DNA of 64,000 nucleotides from Devosia sp. ZB163. GTDB lineage: Bacteria; Pseudomonadota; Alphaproteobacteria; Rhizobiales; Devosiaceae. The stretch covers positions 186,001-250,000 of the forward strand of contig NZ_JAQRMY010000002.1 in NCBI RefSeq assembly GCF_028613635.1. Reading direction: 5' to 3'. A program made the translations under genes and the position numbers. Below the pieces are notes generated by a model that ran no database searches, was not told where the DNA came from, and saw nothing but the letters and a program-made list of their open reading frames with translations. Positions within the stretch are counted from its first letter, which is position 1, and each line of letters opens with the position of its first letter. Below are positions 48,766 through 57,502 of the stretch, one piece after another.

Positions 48766-49218
48766 ATGCTCAAGGGGATCGACCCGATACTGAATGCCGA
48801 CGTGCTTCATGTGCTCAAGTCTATGGGGCACGGCGACGACCTGATCATCGCCGACATGAACTTCCCGTCGGACTCGATCGCGCGGCAAACCGTCTACGGC
48901 CGCCTGCTGAAGCTCGAGAACGTCACGGCCGGTCGGGCCGTAAAGGGCATCCTGTCGCTCATGCCGCTCGACAGCTTCGTGCCGCATCCCGCCCTGCGCA
49001 TGGAGATCGTCGGCAAGCCCGGCGAAGTCCCGCCGGTGCAGCAGGAAGTGCAAACCGCCATCGACAAGGCGGAGGGCAAGTCGCTACCCATGGGCTCGAT
49101 CGAGCGCTTCGCCTTCTATGAAGCGGCCAAGAACGCCTACGCCGTGATCCAGACCGGCGAGCGCCGCTTCTACGGCTGTTTCGTGTTGAAGAAGGGCGTT
49201 CTGCCACCTGACGCCTGA
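48766..49218 (+). CDS. RbsD/FucU-family sugar mutarotase
   Basis: A 150-residue protein of the RbsD/FucU fold, which interconverts sugar anomers (ribose, fucose) before phosphorylation. Conserved blocks are MLKGIDPILNADVLHVLKSMGHGDDLIIADMNFP near the N-terminus, with the catalytic His of MGHGDD, and ERFAFYEAAKNAYAVIQTGE at the C-terminus. AGGGAGGAAATC gives a good ribosome-binding site. With the transporter and FGGY kinase that follow, this supports a monosaccharide-like substrate. Confidence 0.9.
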   Translation: MLKGIDPILNADVLHVLKSMGHGDDLIIADMNFPSDSIARQTVYGRLLKLENVTAGRAVKGILSLMPLDSFVPHPALRMEIVGKPGEVPPVQQEVQTAIDKAEGKSLPMGSIERFAFYEAAKNAYAVIQTGERRFYGCFVLKKGVLPPDA

Positions 49219-49247
49219 GCTACTGTGCCCGTAGAGGTCGTTCACCA

Positions 49248-49268
49248 GTAAGCGACGAGTTCGCTTAC
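49248..49268 (+). repeat. Inverted repeat after the RbsD/FucU gene
   Basis: GTAAGCGA (49248-49255) and TCGCTTAC (49261-49268) form a perfect 8-base stem with a CGAGT loop. It is 30 bases after the stop, and ATAAATGC follows with no U-run. It could be a weak terminator or an operator for the next gene. Confidence 0.45.
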
Positions 49269-49325
49269 CAATAAATGCAAGCGATTTCTTCGTCGCGCCC
49301 GCCGATGCACGTGGTTGGCTTTCTG

Positions 49326-49355
49326 TTGACTTCTAACATGTTAGCTCCGTACCAT
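49326..49355 (+). promoter_or_regulatory. Promoter with embedded palindromic operator
   Basis: TTGACT (49326-49331) and TACCAT (49350-49355) are 18 bases apart. The spacer holds the perfect 12-base palindrome CTAACATGTTAG (49333-49344). It sits about 170 bases before the binding-protein gene in an intergenic gap of 308 bases (49219-49526) that otherwise contains only the hairpin at 49248. A repressor of the GntR or LacI type is the natural reader. No regulator gene is adjacent. Confidence 0.6.
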
Positions 49356-49526
49356 CCCTCATAGCTTCCGCACAGACGGAAGCGCTCCCTGGGGAGGGAC
49401 GTAGGCAGGGTGTTGAGGGACTAGGAGTGCGCCTGGCGCGCTCCACCTGCACGTCATGTCTTCCATCGAGCGCCAGTGTGGTGGCCGAACCGCCGCGACA
49501 TCGCGGCGTCTGATGGGAGGAACATC

Positions 49527-51161
49527 GTGAGACTGGAACTCTTCAATCAAGTGGTGGCCATGCAGGCCAACCGCCGCAACTTCCTGAAGGGCGCGGCGGC
49601 ACTGGCTGCCGGCACCGCGCTCTCTACCTCGCTCGCCGGCAAGGCGCTGGCGCAGGACAACCTGCGCGCCCAGATCCTTGCCATTCCGGGCGTAGGCGCC
49701 GGATCGCCCACCGACGCCGACTGGCAGAAGGTCGGCGAGCTCTGCCTCGGGCCGACCAAGGCCAACGTCGCCGAAGGCGAGTTCGCCGGCGTCGAGTTGA
49801 CCTTCATGGGGCTCAACAACCAGAACCTGCACAACTTCCTGTTCCGCGGCTTCCTGAAGCCGTGGGAGGCCTATACCGGCGCCAAGATCAACTGGATCGA
49901 CCTTGCCCAGGCCGATTACAACGCCCGCCTGCAGCAGTCGATTGCCACCGGCACCGTCGATTTCGACGTCATCGAGATGGGCGCGCCCTTCGAGGGCGAT
50001 ACCGCCGGCAAGGGCCTGCTCGACGAGATGCCCGACTGGGTCAAGACCCAGATCGAGGCGGACGACCTCGTGGGCTACCTGCAGCCGCCGGTCGGAACCT
50101 GGGATGGCAAGACCTATCGCATCACCATCGATGGCGACTGCCACACCTTCGCGTACCGCAAGGACTATTTCGGCGACGGCTCGATCAGCGGCATGGCAGA
50201 GGTGCCCTCGCATTGGGAAGACTTCCCGGCGCTGGCCACCGCTCTTGCCGGCAAGAACGATCCGATCACCAGCACCCCGGCCTACGGCTTCCTCGATCCG
50301 CTGAAGTACCAGTGGGGCGGCTTCGGCTTCTACTTCATGGGCGATCGCGCCGCAGCCTACGCCAAGCATCCGGACGATCCGGCCTGGCTGTTCGATCCCG
50401 ACACCATGAAGCCGCGCGTCAATAACCCCGGCTGGGTACAGGCGATCCAGGACGTGCTCGATCTGGTCAAGGCCAATGCCTATCCGCCAGATCAGCTCAA
50501 CGCCGATCCGAACACGACTGCCTTCTCGCAATTCCTCGGCGGCACGGGCGCAGCCCTCACCTGGTGGGGCGACGTCGGATCCAACGCCCGCACGTCCGAC
50601 ACTTCGGTGGTCGGCGACGTGGTCGGCTTCTCCATCAACCCCGGCGCCAGGAAGGTCTACAACGCAAAGACCAGCGCCTGGGAGGAGAAGGAGAACTTCG
50701 CCCCCAACATGGCCTATCTTGGCTGGGGTGTTTACGTGACGAGCCGCGTCTCAGCGGACGAGAAGAAGCGCAAGGCCGCATGGTCGGCTGCCGCGCATCT
50801 GGGCGGCAAGGACATCTCGCTCTGGATGGCGGCCTATCCGTCTGGCTTCCAGCCCTACCGCAACTCGCACTTCCAGTACGAGGAATGGGAAGCGGCGGGC
50901 TATGACCGCGCCTTCGTCGAGGATTACCTCGGTTCGAACCTCGACAGCTACAATCACCCCAATGCTGCCATCGAGCCGCGCATCCCCGGTATCTTCCAGT
51001 ACTACTCCATCGCCGAGGACGAGCTGGTGAAGGGCATCAACGGTCAGTACGCCGGCGCCCAGGAAACGGCCGACGCCATCGCCGCCGCCTGGGAGAAGAT
51101 CACCGACCAGATCGGCCGCGACAGCCAGATCAAGCTGTACAAGGCCTCGCTGGGCGATTGA
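49527..51161 (+). CDS. ABC transporter sugar-binding protein, Tat-exported
   Basis: An extracellular solute-binding protein of 544 residues, longer than the usual 420-450. The N-terminus carries a twin-arginine signal (NRRNFLKGAAALAAGTA, ending KALAQ). Mature blocks include VIEMGAPFEGDTAGKGLLDE, TITMDG-like TYRITIDGDCHTFAYRKDYFG, and KYQWGGFGFYFMGDRA. GTG 49527 has GGGAGG about six bases upstream; the frame open to 49476 has no such site. Two permease genes follow in the same direction, but no ATPase gene does. Confidence 0.88.
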   Translation: MRLELFNQVVAMQANRRNFLKGAAALAAGTALSTSLAGKALAQDNLRAQILAIPGVGAGSPTDADWQKVGELCLGPTKANVAEGEFAGVELTFMGLNNQNLHNFLFRGFLKPWEAYTGAKINWIDLAQADYNARLQQSIATGTVDFDVIEMGAPFEGDTAGKGLLDEMPDWVKTQIEADDLVGYLQPPVGTWDGKTYRITIDGDCHTFAYRKDYFGDGSISGMAEVPSHWEDFPALATALAGKNDPITSTPAYGFLDPLKYQWGGFGFYFMGDRAAAYAKHPDDPAWLFDPDTMKPRVNNPGWVQAIQDVLDLVKANAYPPDQLNADPNTTAFSQFLGGTGAALTWWGDVGSNARTSDTSVVGDVVGFSINPGARKVYNAKTSAWEEKENFAPNMAYLGWGVYVTSRVSADEKKRKAAWSAAAHLGGKDISLWMAAYPSGFQPYRNSHFQYEEWEAAGYDRAFVEDYLGSNLDSYNHPNAAIEPRIPGIFQYYSIAEDELVKGINGQYAGAQETADAIAAAWEKITDQIGRDSQIKLYKASLGD

Positions 51162-51251
51162 CCGTGGCGTTCGATTGACAACCCGCGGCTGGTGGCGGAC
51201 CGTCACCAGCCGATTTAGTTCCGGACACGAACGATCGGACCAGGAGCCCGG

Positions 51252-52346
51252 ATGGCCATCGCAGAACTACCGGCCTATGGCGCCATCTCGCGCCGCCGCA
51301 AGGAGTGGGGCAGGGCGCTGATTGCCGCTGCTACCGTTCTCTTCCTCGCCACTGCGCTCGCCCAGGTCCTCAACTCCGCCCGCATCGTCGATCTCGGATT
51401 CCGCGACTGGCGTCCGACTCTTTTCGCCTACCTTGCATGGGCTGTGGTTCTGGGTTTCGGGCAGGTGATGATCCGTGGCCAGGCTGGCCTGCGCGCCCTG
51501 TTCATCCTGCCCGCGGCCCTGTTCACCGTCGCCATGGCGATCTTCCCGACCCTGTTCGGTCTCTCCATTGCCTTCACCGACTGGAACCTCTCATCGGCCA
51601 CGGGCCAGAAGTTCAACGGCCTCGACAACCTGTTCCAGCTGTTCCGCGATCCCTTCTACTGGAACGCCATGCGCAACATGGTGATCTACGTGCTGTTCGT
51701 GCTTGTGGAATACGCCATCGCCTTCGGTCTCGCGCTGCTGCTCAACGCCGAGATCAGGGCGCGGAAATTCTGGCGCGTCGTCTTCCTCATCCCGCTCATG
51801 CTCTCGCCCGTCGCAGTCAGCTGGATGGTCGGCAAGTCCATGCTCGAATACCGCTTCGGCCCCGTCGCCCGCTTTGCGCGCTGGCTCGGCATCAACAACC
51901 CGAGCTTCTTCACCGACCCATGGGCCGCCCGCCTGTGGATCGAGGCGATGGACGCCTGGGTCTCCATCCCCTTCGTCATGATCCTGCTGCTCGCCGGCCT
52001 TCAGGCGATGCCCAAGGAGGTGATGGAAGCGGCGACCGTTGACGGCGCGACGCCCTGGCAGCGCTTCTGGCAGATCACCTTTCCACTGATGCTGCCCGTC
52101 TCGCTGACAGCGATCGTGCTGCGCATCATCTTCAAACTGAAGCTGGCCGATATCATCATCACCGTCACCTCGGGTGGCCCGGGAGGTGCCACGGACAGCG
52201 TCTCGAGCTTCATCTACCGCGAATACCGCGACCGCTCGAACGTGGGTTACGGCACCATGCTCGCTATGTTCTACCTCGTGGTGATCGTCATCTTTGTCAC
52301 CATCCTGCTGAACGTCCTGAGCAGGCACATGCGGAGGATGACCTGA
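51252..52346 (+). CDS. Sugar ABC transporter permease (MalF-like)
   Basis: A 364-residue permease. Two extra N-terminal helices (about 22-40 and 57-75) precede a six-helix MalF-type core. The ATPase-contact loop (EAA motif) reads EAATVDGATPWQRFWQI at about 256-272. GLSIAFTDWNLSSATGQKFNGLDN and PLMLSPVAVSWMVG are typical of CUT1 carbohydrate transporters. It starts at ATG 51252 after AGGAGC and ends in a TGATG overlap with the partner permease. Confidence 0.93.
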   Translation: MAIAELPAYGAISRRRKEWGRALIAAATVLFLATALAQVLNSARIVDLGFRDWRPTLFAYLAWAVVLGFGQVMIRGQAGLRALFILPAALFTVAMAIFPTLFGLSIAFTDWNLSSATGQKFNGLDNLFQLFRDPFYWNAMRNMVIYVLFVLVEYAIAFGLALLLNAEIRARKFWRVVFLIPLMLSPVAVSWMVGKSMLEYRFGPVARFARWLGINNPSFFTDPWAARLWIEAMDAWVSIPFVMILLLAGLQAMPKEVMEAATVDGATPWQRFWQITFPLMLPVSLTAIVLRIIFKLKLADIIITVTSGGPGGATDSVSSFIYREYRDRSNVGYGTMLAMFYLVVIVIFVTILLNVLSRHMRRMT

Positions 52347-53281
52347 TGGCCGCCGAAGCAACTGCGTCCTCGCTCGCCTCCGCCGACAGCGGTGCCTCGG
52401 CTCGCCGAACCAAATGGCTGCTCGGCCGCATCGGCATCTACGCCGCGCTGGTCTTCTGGGCCTTCGTCTCGCTGTTCCCGGTCTACTGGACCATCACGAC
52501 CTCGATGAAGGTCGCGCGCAACGTCCAGCAGGGCGCGTTGATCCCCTTCGTCGACTATCAGCCCAACTGGCTCGGCTGGCGCTCGCTCGGCCTCTCCCCC
52601 GACACAATCGGCAACGTCTCGACCGTGCGCGAGGAGTTCCTCAACCGCTTCCTCAACTCGGTCTACACGGCCTTCGGCGCCTCGGCGCTGGCCGTCCTGC
52701 TCGGCGCGCTCGCCGCCTACGGCCTCAGCCGTTACCAGTACAAGTTCCTCTGGATGCGGAACCAGGACCTGGGCTTCTTCTTCCTCTCCCAGTTGATCCT
52801 GCCCCCAGTCGTCCTCGCGCTGCCGTTCCTCGTCCTCTACCGCGAACTGGCGCTGCTCGATTCAACCATCGGGCTGATCCTGCTCTACACGCTCACCGTC
52901 CTGCCCATCGTCATCTGGATCATGAAGGACCAGTTCGACACCATCCCGGTCGAGCTCGACGAGGCCGCCCAGGTCGACGGCCTCGGCCCCTGGGGCACCT
53001 TCTTCCGTATCATCCTGCCCATGGCGCTGCCGGGCATGGTGGCAGCCTTCATCCTCTCGCTGATCCTCTGCTGGAACGAGTATTTCTTCGCCGCGCTCCT
53101 CACCAGCACCAACGCCAAGACCCTGCCCGTGATGGTCGCCAGCCAGACCGGCTCGCAGGGCATCAACTGGTGGAGCATGGCCGCCCTCTCCACGGCGGCG
53201 ATCGCCCCCCTGGTCATCGTCGGTGTGCTCCTCGAGCGCTTCATCATCCGCGGTCTCACGGCGGGGTCCGTGAAGGGGTGA
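52346..53281 (+). CDS. Sugar ABC transporter permease (MalG-like)
   Basis: A 311-residue permease with about six helices. The EAA loop reads DEAAQVDGLGPWGTFFRII, characteristic of MalG-type CUT1 permeases. VYWTITTSMKVARNVQQG at the first periplasmic loop and the conserved C-terminal ERFIIRGLTAGSVKG are present. The start is coupled to the preceding permease. The transporter's ATPase must be supplied from elsewhere, as often happens with a shared UgpC/MsmK-type ATPase. Confidence 0.94.
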   Translation: MAAEATASSLASADSGASARRTKWLLGRIGIYAALVFWAFVSLFPVYWTITTSMKVARNVQQGALIPFVDYQPNWLGWRSLGLSPDTIGNVSTVREEFLNRFLNSVYTAFGASALAVLLGALAAYGLSRYQYKFLWMRNQDLGFFFLSQLILPPVVLALPFLVLYRELALLDSTIGLILLYTLTVLPIVIWIMKDQFDTIPVELDEAAQVDGLGPWGTFFRIILPMALPGMVAAFILSLILCWNEYFFAALLTSTNAKTLPVMVASQTGSQGINWWSMAALSTAAIAPLVIVGVLLERFIIRGLTAGSVKG

Positions 53282-53311
53282 AGCGGCAAGTGCCGTGCCA
53301 CCCTTGCCTGA

Positions 53312-53330
53312 TGTACCATGGAGTGGTACA
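53312..53330 (+). promoter_or_regulatory. Operator-like palindrome before higBA
   Basis: TGTACCA (53312-53318) and TGGTACA (53324-53330) form a perfect inverted repeat with a five-base centre. It lies 21 bases before the higB ATG. The position fits the autoregulatory site of a HigA antitoxin. Confidence 0.65.
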
Positions 53331-53351
53331 GTGGGGCGTTGAGGGCTGGGA

Positions 53352-53648
53352 ATGATCGTTGGGTTTCGCGACGAATGGCTGCGCGAGTTCTTCGTTGATG
53401 ATCGCCACTCGCGACGCATGCCCGCCGATCTCGAAGTGCGGGTGTTTCGCAAGCTCCAGATGATTGACGACGCGACGACCGATGCCGACCTGCGAGTGCC
53501 GCCCAGCAATCACTTCGAGAAGCTGCAGGGCAAGCTCGCCGGGCTGCACTCTATCCGGGTCAACCAACAGTGGCGGTTGATTTTCCGCTGGGATGGAGAC
53601 CGGGGCGAGGCGAGCGAACTCTACCTCGACGACCATAGCTACAGGTGA
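53352..53648 (+). CDS. higB: HigB-type toxin (RelE superfamily)
   Basis: A 98-residue ribosome-dependent mRNA interferase of the plasmid-maintenance killer group. The conserved core reads HFEKLQGKLAGLHSIRVNQQ, then WRLIFRW and the terminal YLDDHSYR with a C-terminal Tyr/His region. In HigBA modules the toxin gene precedes the antitoxin gene, as here (five bases apart). It appears intact. Confidence 0.93.
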   Translation: MIVGFRDEWLREFFVDDRHSRRMPADLEVRVFRKLQMIDDATTDADLRVPPSNHFEKLQGKLAGLHSIRVNQQWRLIFRWDGDRGEASELYLDDHSYR

Positions 53649-53653
53649 CATGA

Positions 53654-53962
53654 ATGCTGACCACCAAGCGCAAGCCGGCGACCATCGGCGAAATCCTCGT
53701 CGAAGAGTTCATGCGACCCGTCGGCCTCACACAGGCCGCTCTGGCTGAAGCGATGGGCGTGCCACGTAAGCACGTAAACGAGCTGTGCAACGACCGGCGG
53801 ACGGTGACAGCGCCGACTGCACTCATCCTTGCGCGCGTCTTCGGCAACAGCGCCGATTTTTGGCTGAACGTCCAACGCCGGACCGACCTGTGGCAGGCGA
53901 TGCACGACCCAGAGGAGCTGAAGCGGATCGGCCGCGCAAAGCCGCTCGCCGATGCCGCCTAG
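53654..53962 (+). CDS. higA: HigA-type antitoxin
   Basis: A 102-residue XRE-type antitoxin. The helix-turn-helix is at about 25-50 (LTQAALAEAMGVPRKHVNE), followed by NDRRTVTAPTALILARVFG, the usual HigA block. It binds HigB and represses its own operon, probably at the palindrome before higB. It is convergent with the FGGY kinase gene, two bases between stops. Confidence 0.93.
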   Translation: MLTTKRKPATIGEILVEEFMRPVGLTQAALAEAMGVPRKHVNELCNDRRTVTAPTALILARVFGNSADFWLNVQRRTDLWQAMHDPEELKRIGRAKPLADAA

Positions 53963-53964
53963 CC

Positions 53965-55455
53965 TCAAAGTGCCCGCATCAAGTCCTTGTTCCGCTCATA
54001 CAGCTCGCGGAACACCCGGTACCCCCGCTCATATAGCCCAGCCAGCCCCACGTCGGGCGTGATCTGGTGATCGACCGGGTTCCAGTCGCGGATCTGCTCG
54101 GCTGTCACATCCCCGATCGCCAGAGCCGCGATGAATGCATCGCCATACGATGCCCCCACCGTCTTCTGCCGCACGATCTGCGTCCGCCCCGAGACATCCG
54201 AGGTCGCCTGCGACCACACGCGGTTCTTCGTCCCGCCGCCCGCCGCGAGGATCGCCTTGGGCGGTTGTCCCACGTCAGCATAGGTCTCGAACACGTGGTG
54301 TGTTCCGAAGGCGATGCCCTCGAACAGTGCCCGATAGATGTCGCCACGCGTATGCGTCAGGTTCATCCCGAACAGCACGCCCTTGGCCTCGGTATCGTGG
54401 ATCGGCGTCCGCTCGCCCGAGAAGTAGGGCAGCATCACCAGCCCGTTCGCCCCCGGCGGCGAGCCCTCGGCCTCGAGCGCCAGCGCCATCGCGGCGGTTG
54501 CGGGATCGACTTCCCTCGCGAACTGCTCGCGGAACCAGTGGCTCAGCGTCCCGCTTGTCGCGAGACCCGACATCGCCGCGTGCTTGCCCGGTATGAACCA
54601 CGGCGCGTACCAGAGCCGCGCGTCCGGCACCCGCACCGGCGTGATCTCGATGATGAATATCGTTGAGCCGTACATCAACAGCATGTCGCCGTCGTCCAGT
54701 ACGCCGACGCTGAGTGCCTCCGCCCCGGCGTCGATCGTGCCCGTCGTCACCGGCGTCCCCACCGCGAGGCCTGTCTCGGCCGAAGCCTGCGGTGTCACCG
54801 TACCGGCGATCTCGGTGGTCCAGATCGCCTCGGGCAGCTTGTCGAGTCCGATGATGTCGCTCGCCAGTTCGTCCGTCCACGCCAGCTTCTCGACATCGTA
54901 GAGCGGCGAGAAGTTCGCAGCCGAGTAGTGGTCGATCACGTAGCGGCCCGTGAGCTTGTGCGTGATGTAGGTGGTCGAGGTCAGGATCCTGGCTGTCTTC
55001 TCGTAGAGTTCAGGCCGGTTCCGCTTGAGCCACAGGATCTTGGGCCCGATCGACTGGCTCGTCAGTGCATTGCCGCAGCGGCTGAGCAGCACGTCCTCGC
55101 CGATCCGCTCCGTGAGCTCGGCAATCTCCCTGGCCGCCCGCGTGTCGACGCCATAGAGCACGCCATTCATCAGCGGCTCGCCGTCGGCATCGACGGGAAG
55201 CATGCACGGCCCGATGGCGCTCGCCGCCACCGCCTTGATGTCGGCCGACGGCACGCCGCTGTCGGCAATCAGCTTGTTGGAGATGAAGCAGAAGTCGCCC
55301 CACCAGTCCTCGCGCGGCCGGTGCTCGGCCCAGCCCGGCTGCGGCACCAGCATCTTGTGTGGCCGCGCCGCACTGGCGACGATCTGCCCCTCGGTATCGA
55401 CGAGCACCCCCTTGCTCTCGTAGGTGCCGATATCGATTCCGAGATAGTATCTCAT
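53965..55455 (-). CDS. FGGY-family carbohydrate kinase
   Basis: A 496-residue sugar kinase of the xylulokinase type. The N-terminal phosphate-1 motif is GIDIGTYESKGVLVD; adenosine and phosphate-2 motifs appear around TTGTIDAGAEALSVG and LAAGGGTKNRVWSQATSD. The substrate-pocket DHYSAANFSPLYD block and YGVDTRA also fit. The true sugar cannot be told from sequence. Its 3' neighbour in transcription order is unrelated; upstream, its ATG is coupled to the M42 peptidase gene (ATGA overlap). Confidence 0.9.
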   Translation of the reverse strand: MRYYLGIDIGTYESKGVLVDTEGQIVASAARPHKMLVPQPGWAEHRPREDWWGDFCFISNKLIADSGVPSADIKAVAASAIGPCMLPVDADGEPLMNGVLYGVDTRAAREIAELTERIGEDVLLSRCGNALTSQSIGPKILWLKRNRPELYEKTARILTSTTYITHKLTGRYVIDHYSAANFSPLYDVEKLAWTDELASDIIGLDKLPEAIWTTEIAGTVTPQASAETGLAVGTPVTTGTIDAGAEALSVGVLDDGDMLLMYGSTIFIIEITPVRVPDARLWYAPWFIPGKHAAMSGLATSGTLSHWFREQFAREVDPATAAMALALEAEGSPPGANGLVMLPYFSGERTPIHDTEAKGVLFGMNLTHTRGDIYRALFEGIAFGTHHVFETYADVGQPPKAILAAGGGTKNRVWSQATSDVSGRTQIVRQKTVGASYGDAFIAALAIGDVTAEQIRDWNPVDHQITPDVGLAGLYERGYRVFRELYERNKDLMRAL

Positions 55456-56549
55456 GAGATGTAGTCGTCCCGGTCGAGGCTGAACGAGCCGTCGATCCGG
55501 GGCAGGGCCTCGACCAGCAGCGTCGTCAGTTGCTCGAGGTCACCGAGGTCGCAGACCTCCAGCGACGAATGCGAGTAGCGCATCGGGAACCCGACATCGA
55601 TCGAGGCGACGCCCTGTCCGACAAGTTGCACATAGCTGAGGTCGGTCAGCGCCCCGATATGTGCGCTCCGCTGCAGCGGCAGCTTTGCCGCCTTCGCGCT
55701 GTCCTCGAACAGCTTCACCATCGCCGGATGCGGCAGCGTGCCGTTGAGCGTGCCACGCCCGTGGAATGAATAGAGCGAGATCGCCGGCCCGCCGCCGAGC
55801 CTCACGTCGCCCCGCGCCGCCATGTCCGGTGTATCGGTGGCAAGGATCAGGTCGAGCTGGATCGCCACATCAGGCATCAGCACCTGTGCCGCCGTCACCG
55901 CGCCGCGCAGGTTGAACTCCTCCTGCACCGAGAACACGAAATGCACCGTCGGTCGCCTCTTCGCGTCCTTCAGCGCCCGCGCCACCTCGACCATGACAGC
56001 ACAGGCCGCCCGGTCGTCCACCGAGGTCCCGGAGATCCGCCCGTTGGCGAGCTCGGTCACCTTCGGCGCATAGACCACCGGCGTCCCCACATCGATCCCC
56101 GCCGCCAGCACCTCGGTCGCCGACTTGAACCCGGTGTCGATGTAGAGCTCGGGGTAGGGCAGGACCTTGTACTTCTCGTCCTGCGAGGTCGCGTGGTGGC
56201 TCTTGTGGGCGATGAGCCCGGGCACATCCCTGCCGTCGCCCACGCAGAACAGCACTTCTGTAGAGGGTAGCGCCCGTTCCGGGACCCCACCCAGCCGCTC
56301 GACGCGCACCAGCCCGTTCGCCTCGATCTTGCGCACGATCAGCCCGAGCTGGTCCATGTGCGCGAACAGCATGACGCTGGGTGTACCCTTGTCGCCCTCA
56401 AGCGTCGCGATCAGGTTGCCTAGCCTGTCCGTAGTGGACAGAATCCCGAGCCCGTTCATGGCCTTGCGCAGGTACTTGCGCACCCGGCCTTCATATCCCG
56501 AGAGTCCCGGGATGAGCATGAGTTCCGTGACCAGCTGCTTGAGCGCCAT
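55452..56549 (-). CDS. M42-family metallopeptidase
   Basis: A 365-residue aminopeptidase/endoglucanase-like protein (glutamyl aminopeptidase, FrvX, SgcX group). Zinc ligands are His64 and Asp66 in FAHMDQLG, Asp in GTSVDDRAA, Glu-Glu in VQEEFNLRG, and a late His in SHSSLE. The frame is open to 56618, but ATG 56549 overlaps the BtpA/SgcQ stop as TGATG and begins the fold. E. coli sgc and frv loci also carry an M42 gene among sugar genes. Confidence 0.9.
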   Translation of the reverse strand: MALKQLVTELMLIPGLSGYEGRVRKYLRKAMNGLGILSTTDRLGNLIATLEGDKGTPSVMLFAHMDQLGLIVRKIEANGLVRVERLGGVPERALPSTEVLFCVGDGRDVPGLIAHKSHHATSQDEKYKVLPYPELYIDTGFKSATEVLAAGIDVGTPVVYAPKVTELANGRISGTSVDDRAACAVMVEVARALKDAKRRPTVHFVFSVQEEFNLRGAVTAAQVLMPDVAIQLDLILATDTPDMAARGDVRLGGGPAISLYSFHGRGTLNGTLPHPAMVKLFEDSAKAAKLPLQRSAHIGALTDLSYVQLVGQGVASIDVGFPMRYSHSSLEVCDLGDLEQLTTLLVEALPRIDGSFSLDRDDYIS

Positions 56550-57361
56550 CAGTAGCCCCTGGCTTGCCGCACCAGCCGCATGAACTCGGCGGCCCGGTCC
56601 GGATCGACTGCCTTCCACGTGTCGCCGTCGACCTTCAGGGACGAGCCGACAATGCAGCCGTCCGCGATCTTCAGCACATCCGCCACGGTGGCATGCTTCA
56701 CTCCGGTATTGGCAAGCACCGGCGTCGTCGGCAGCACCCTCTTCACGGCTTCCAGGTCGACCATCCTCGCCGCCTCACCGGTGATGGTGCCGGAAACGAG
56801 GATCGCATCGGGGATCGACGAGAACACGGCACTTCGCGCCCGGTCAGGCAGCGAACGCTGGTCGAGCGAATAGGCAAACTCGGCGCTCACGTTGTAGAGC
56901 AGGGCCAGGTCCTGTTTGCCGAGCCGATCGCGATAGCGCATCGCCTTGCCGGCATCCGGCGTCCACGGCCCCATGTCCGAGGCATAGGTGCCGGTAAAGA
57001 TCTCGCGAACGAACCGAGCGCCCGTAGCCGCCGCCAGCGCGATCGAACTCTCCGGGTCCCACAGCACATTCACGCCGAAGGGCACCCTGATCTCCGAGTG
57101 CAGCCGCCCGATCACGTAACCCATCGTGGCTGTCGAGGCGGTATCGACGTTGAACTCGTATGGCCGGTCGTTCTCGTTGCCGAACATCACCGCGTCGAAC
57201 CCGGCGGCCTGCAGCGCCACGAGGTCTTTGCGGGCGTTCTCGACGATCGCCTCGACGCCTCCGTCTTGGTCATGCAGCGGCGAGCCGGGCAATGCGCCCA
57301 GATGCACCATGGCAATCACCGGCTTGCCCTCGCCGAAGACCGTCCTGAACTTCGCTGTCAT
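56549..57361 (-). CDS. BtpA/SgcQ-family protein
   Basis: A 270-residue TIM-barrel protein of the BtpA/SgcQ family. Blocks include PVIAMVHLGALPGSPLHD, FDAVMFGNENDRPY, ARFVREIFTGTYASDMGPW and a phosphate-binding-style GCIVGSSLKVDGDTW at the end. BtpA is named from a cyanobacterial photosystem I factor, but SgcQ members outside phototrophs are unassigned putative sugar-phosphate enzymes. Neither ATG 57361 nor the in-frame TTG 57373 has a clear ribosome-binding site. It is the first gene of the SgcQ-M42-kinase operon. Confidence 0.9.
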   Translation of the reverse strand: MTAKFRTVFGEGKPVIAMVHLGALPGSPLHDQDGGVEAIVENARKDLVALQAAGFDAVMFGNENDRPYEFNVDTASTATMGYVIGRLHSEIRVPFGVNVLWDPESSIALAAATGARFVREIFTGTYASDMGPWTPDAGKAMRYRDRLGKQDLALLYNVSAEFAYSLDQRSLPDRARSAVFSSIPDAILVSGTITGEAARMVDLEAVKRVLPTTPVLANTGVKHATVADVLKIADGCIVGSSLKVDGDTWKAVDPDRAAEFMRLVRQARGY

Positions 57362-57502
57362 CTGTTGTCGCAAAGCGAGTGACTAGATGATTACGCGTAG
57401 CAGGGCAGTTAAACTGCGTCCATGGGGGTGGGGGCGAAGATGTTACCGTTCGTTAACCACAATCCGGGCAGATTGAGGACGAATGAGTGCGGAGTTCCGG
57501 CC

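Noticed and set aside
57443-57458. Second CtrA-like site TTAC-N6-TTAACC before the small membrane protein gene
   Set aside because: Spacing is one base short of the consensus and the first half-site is imperfect.
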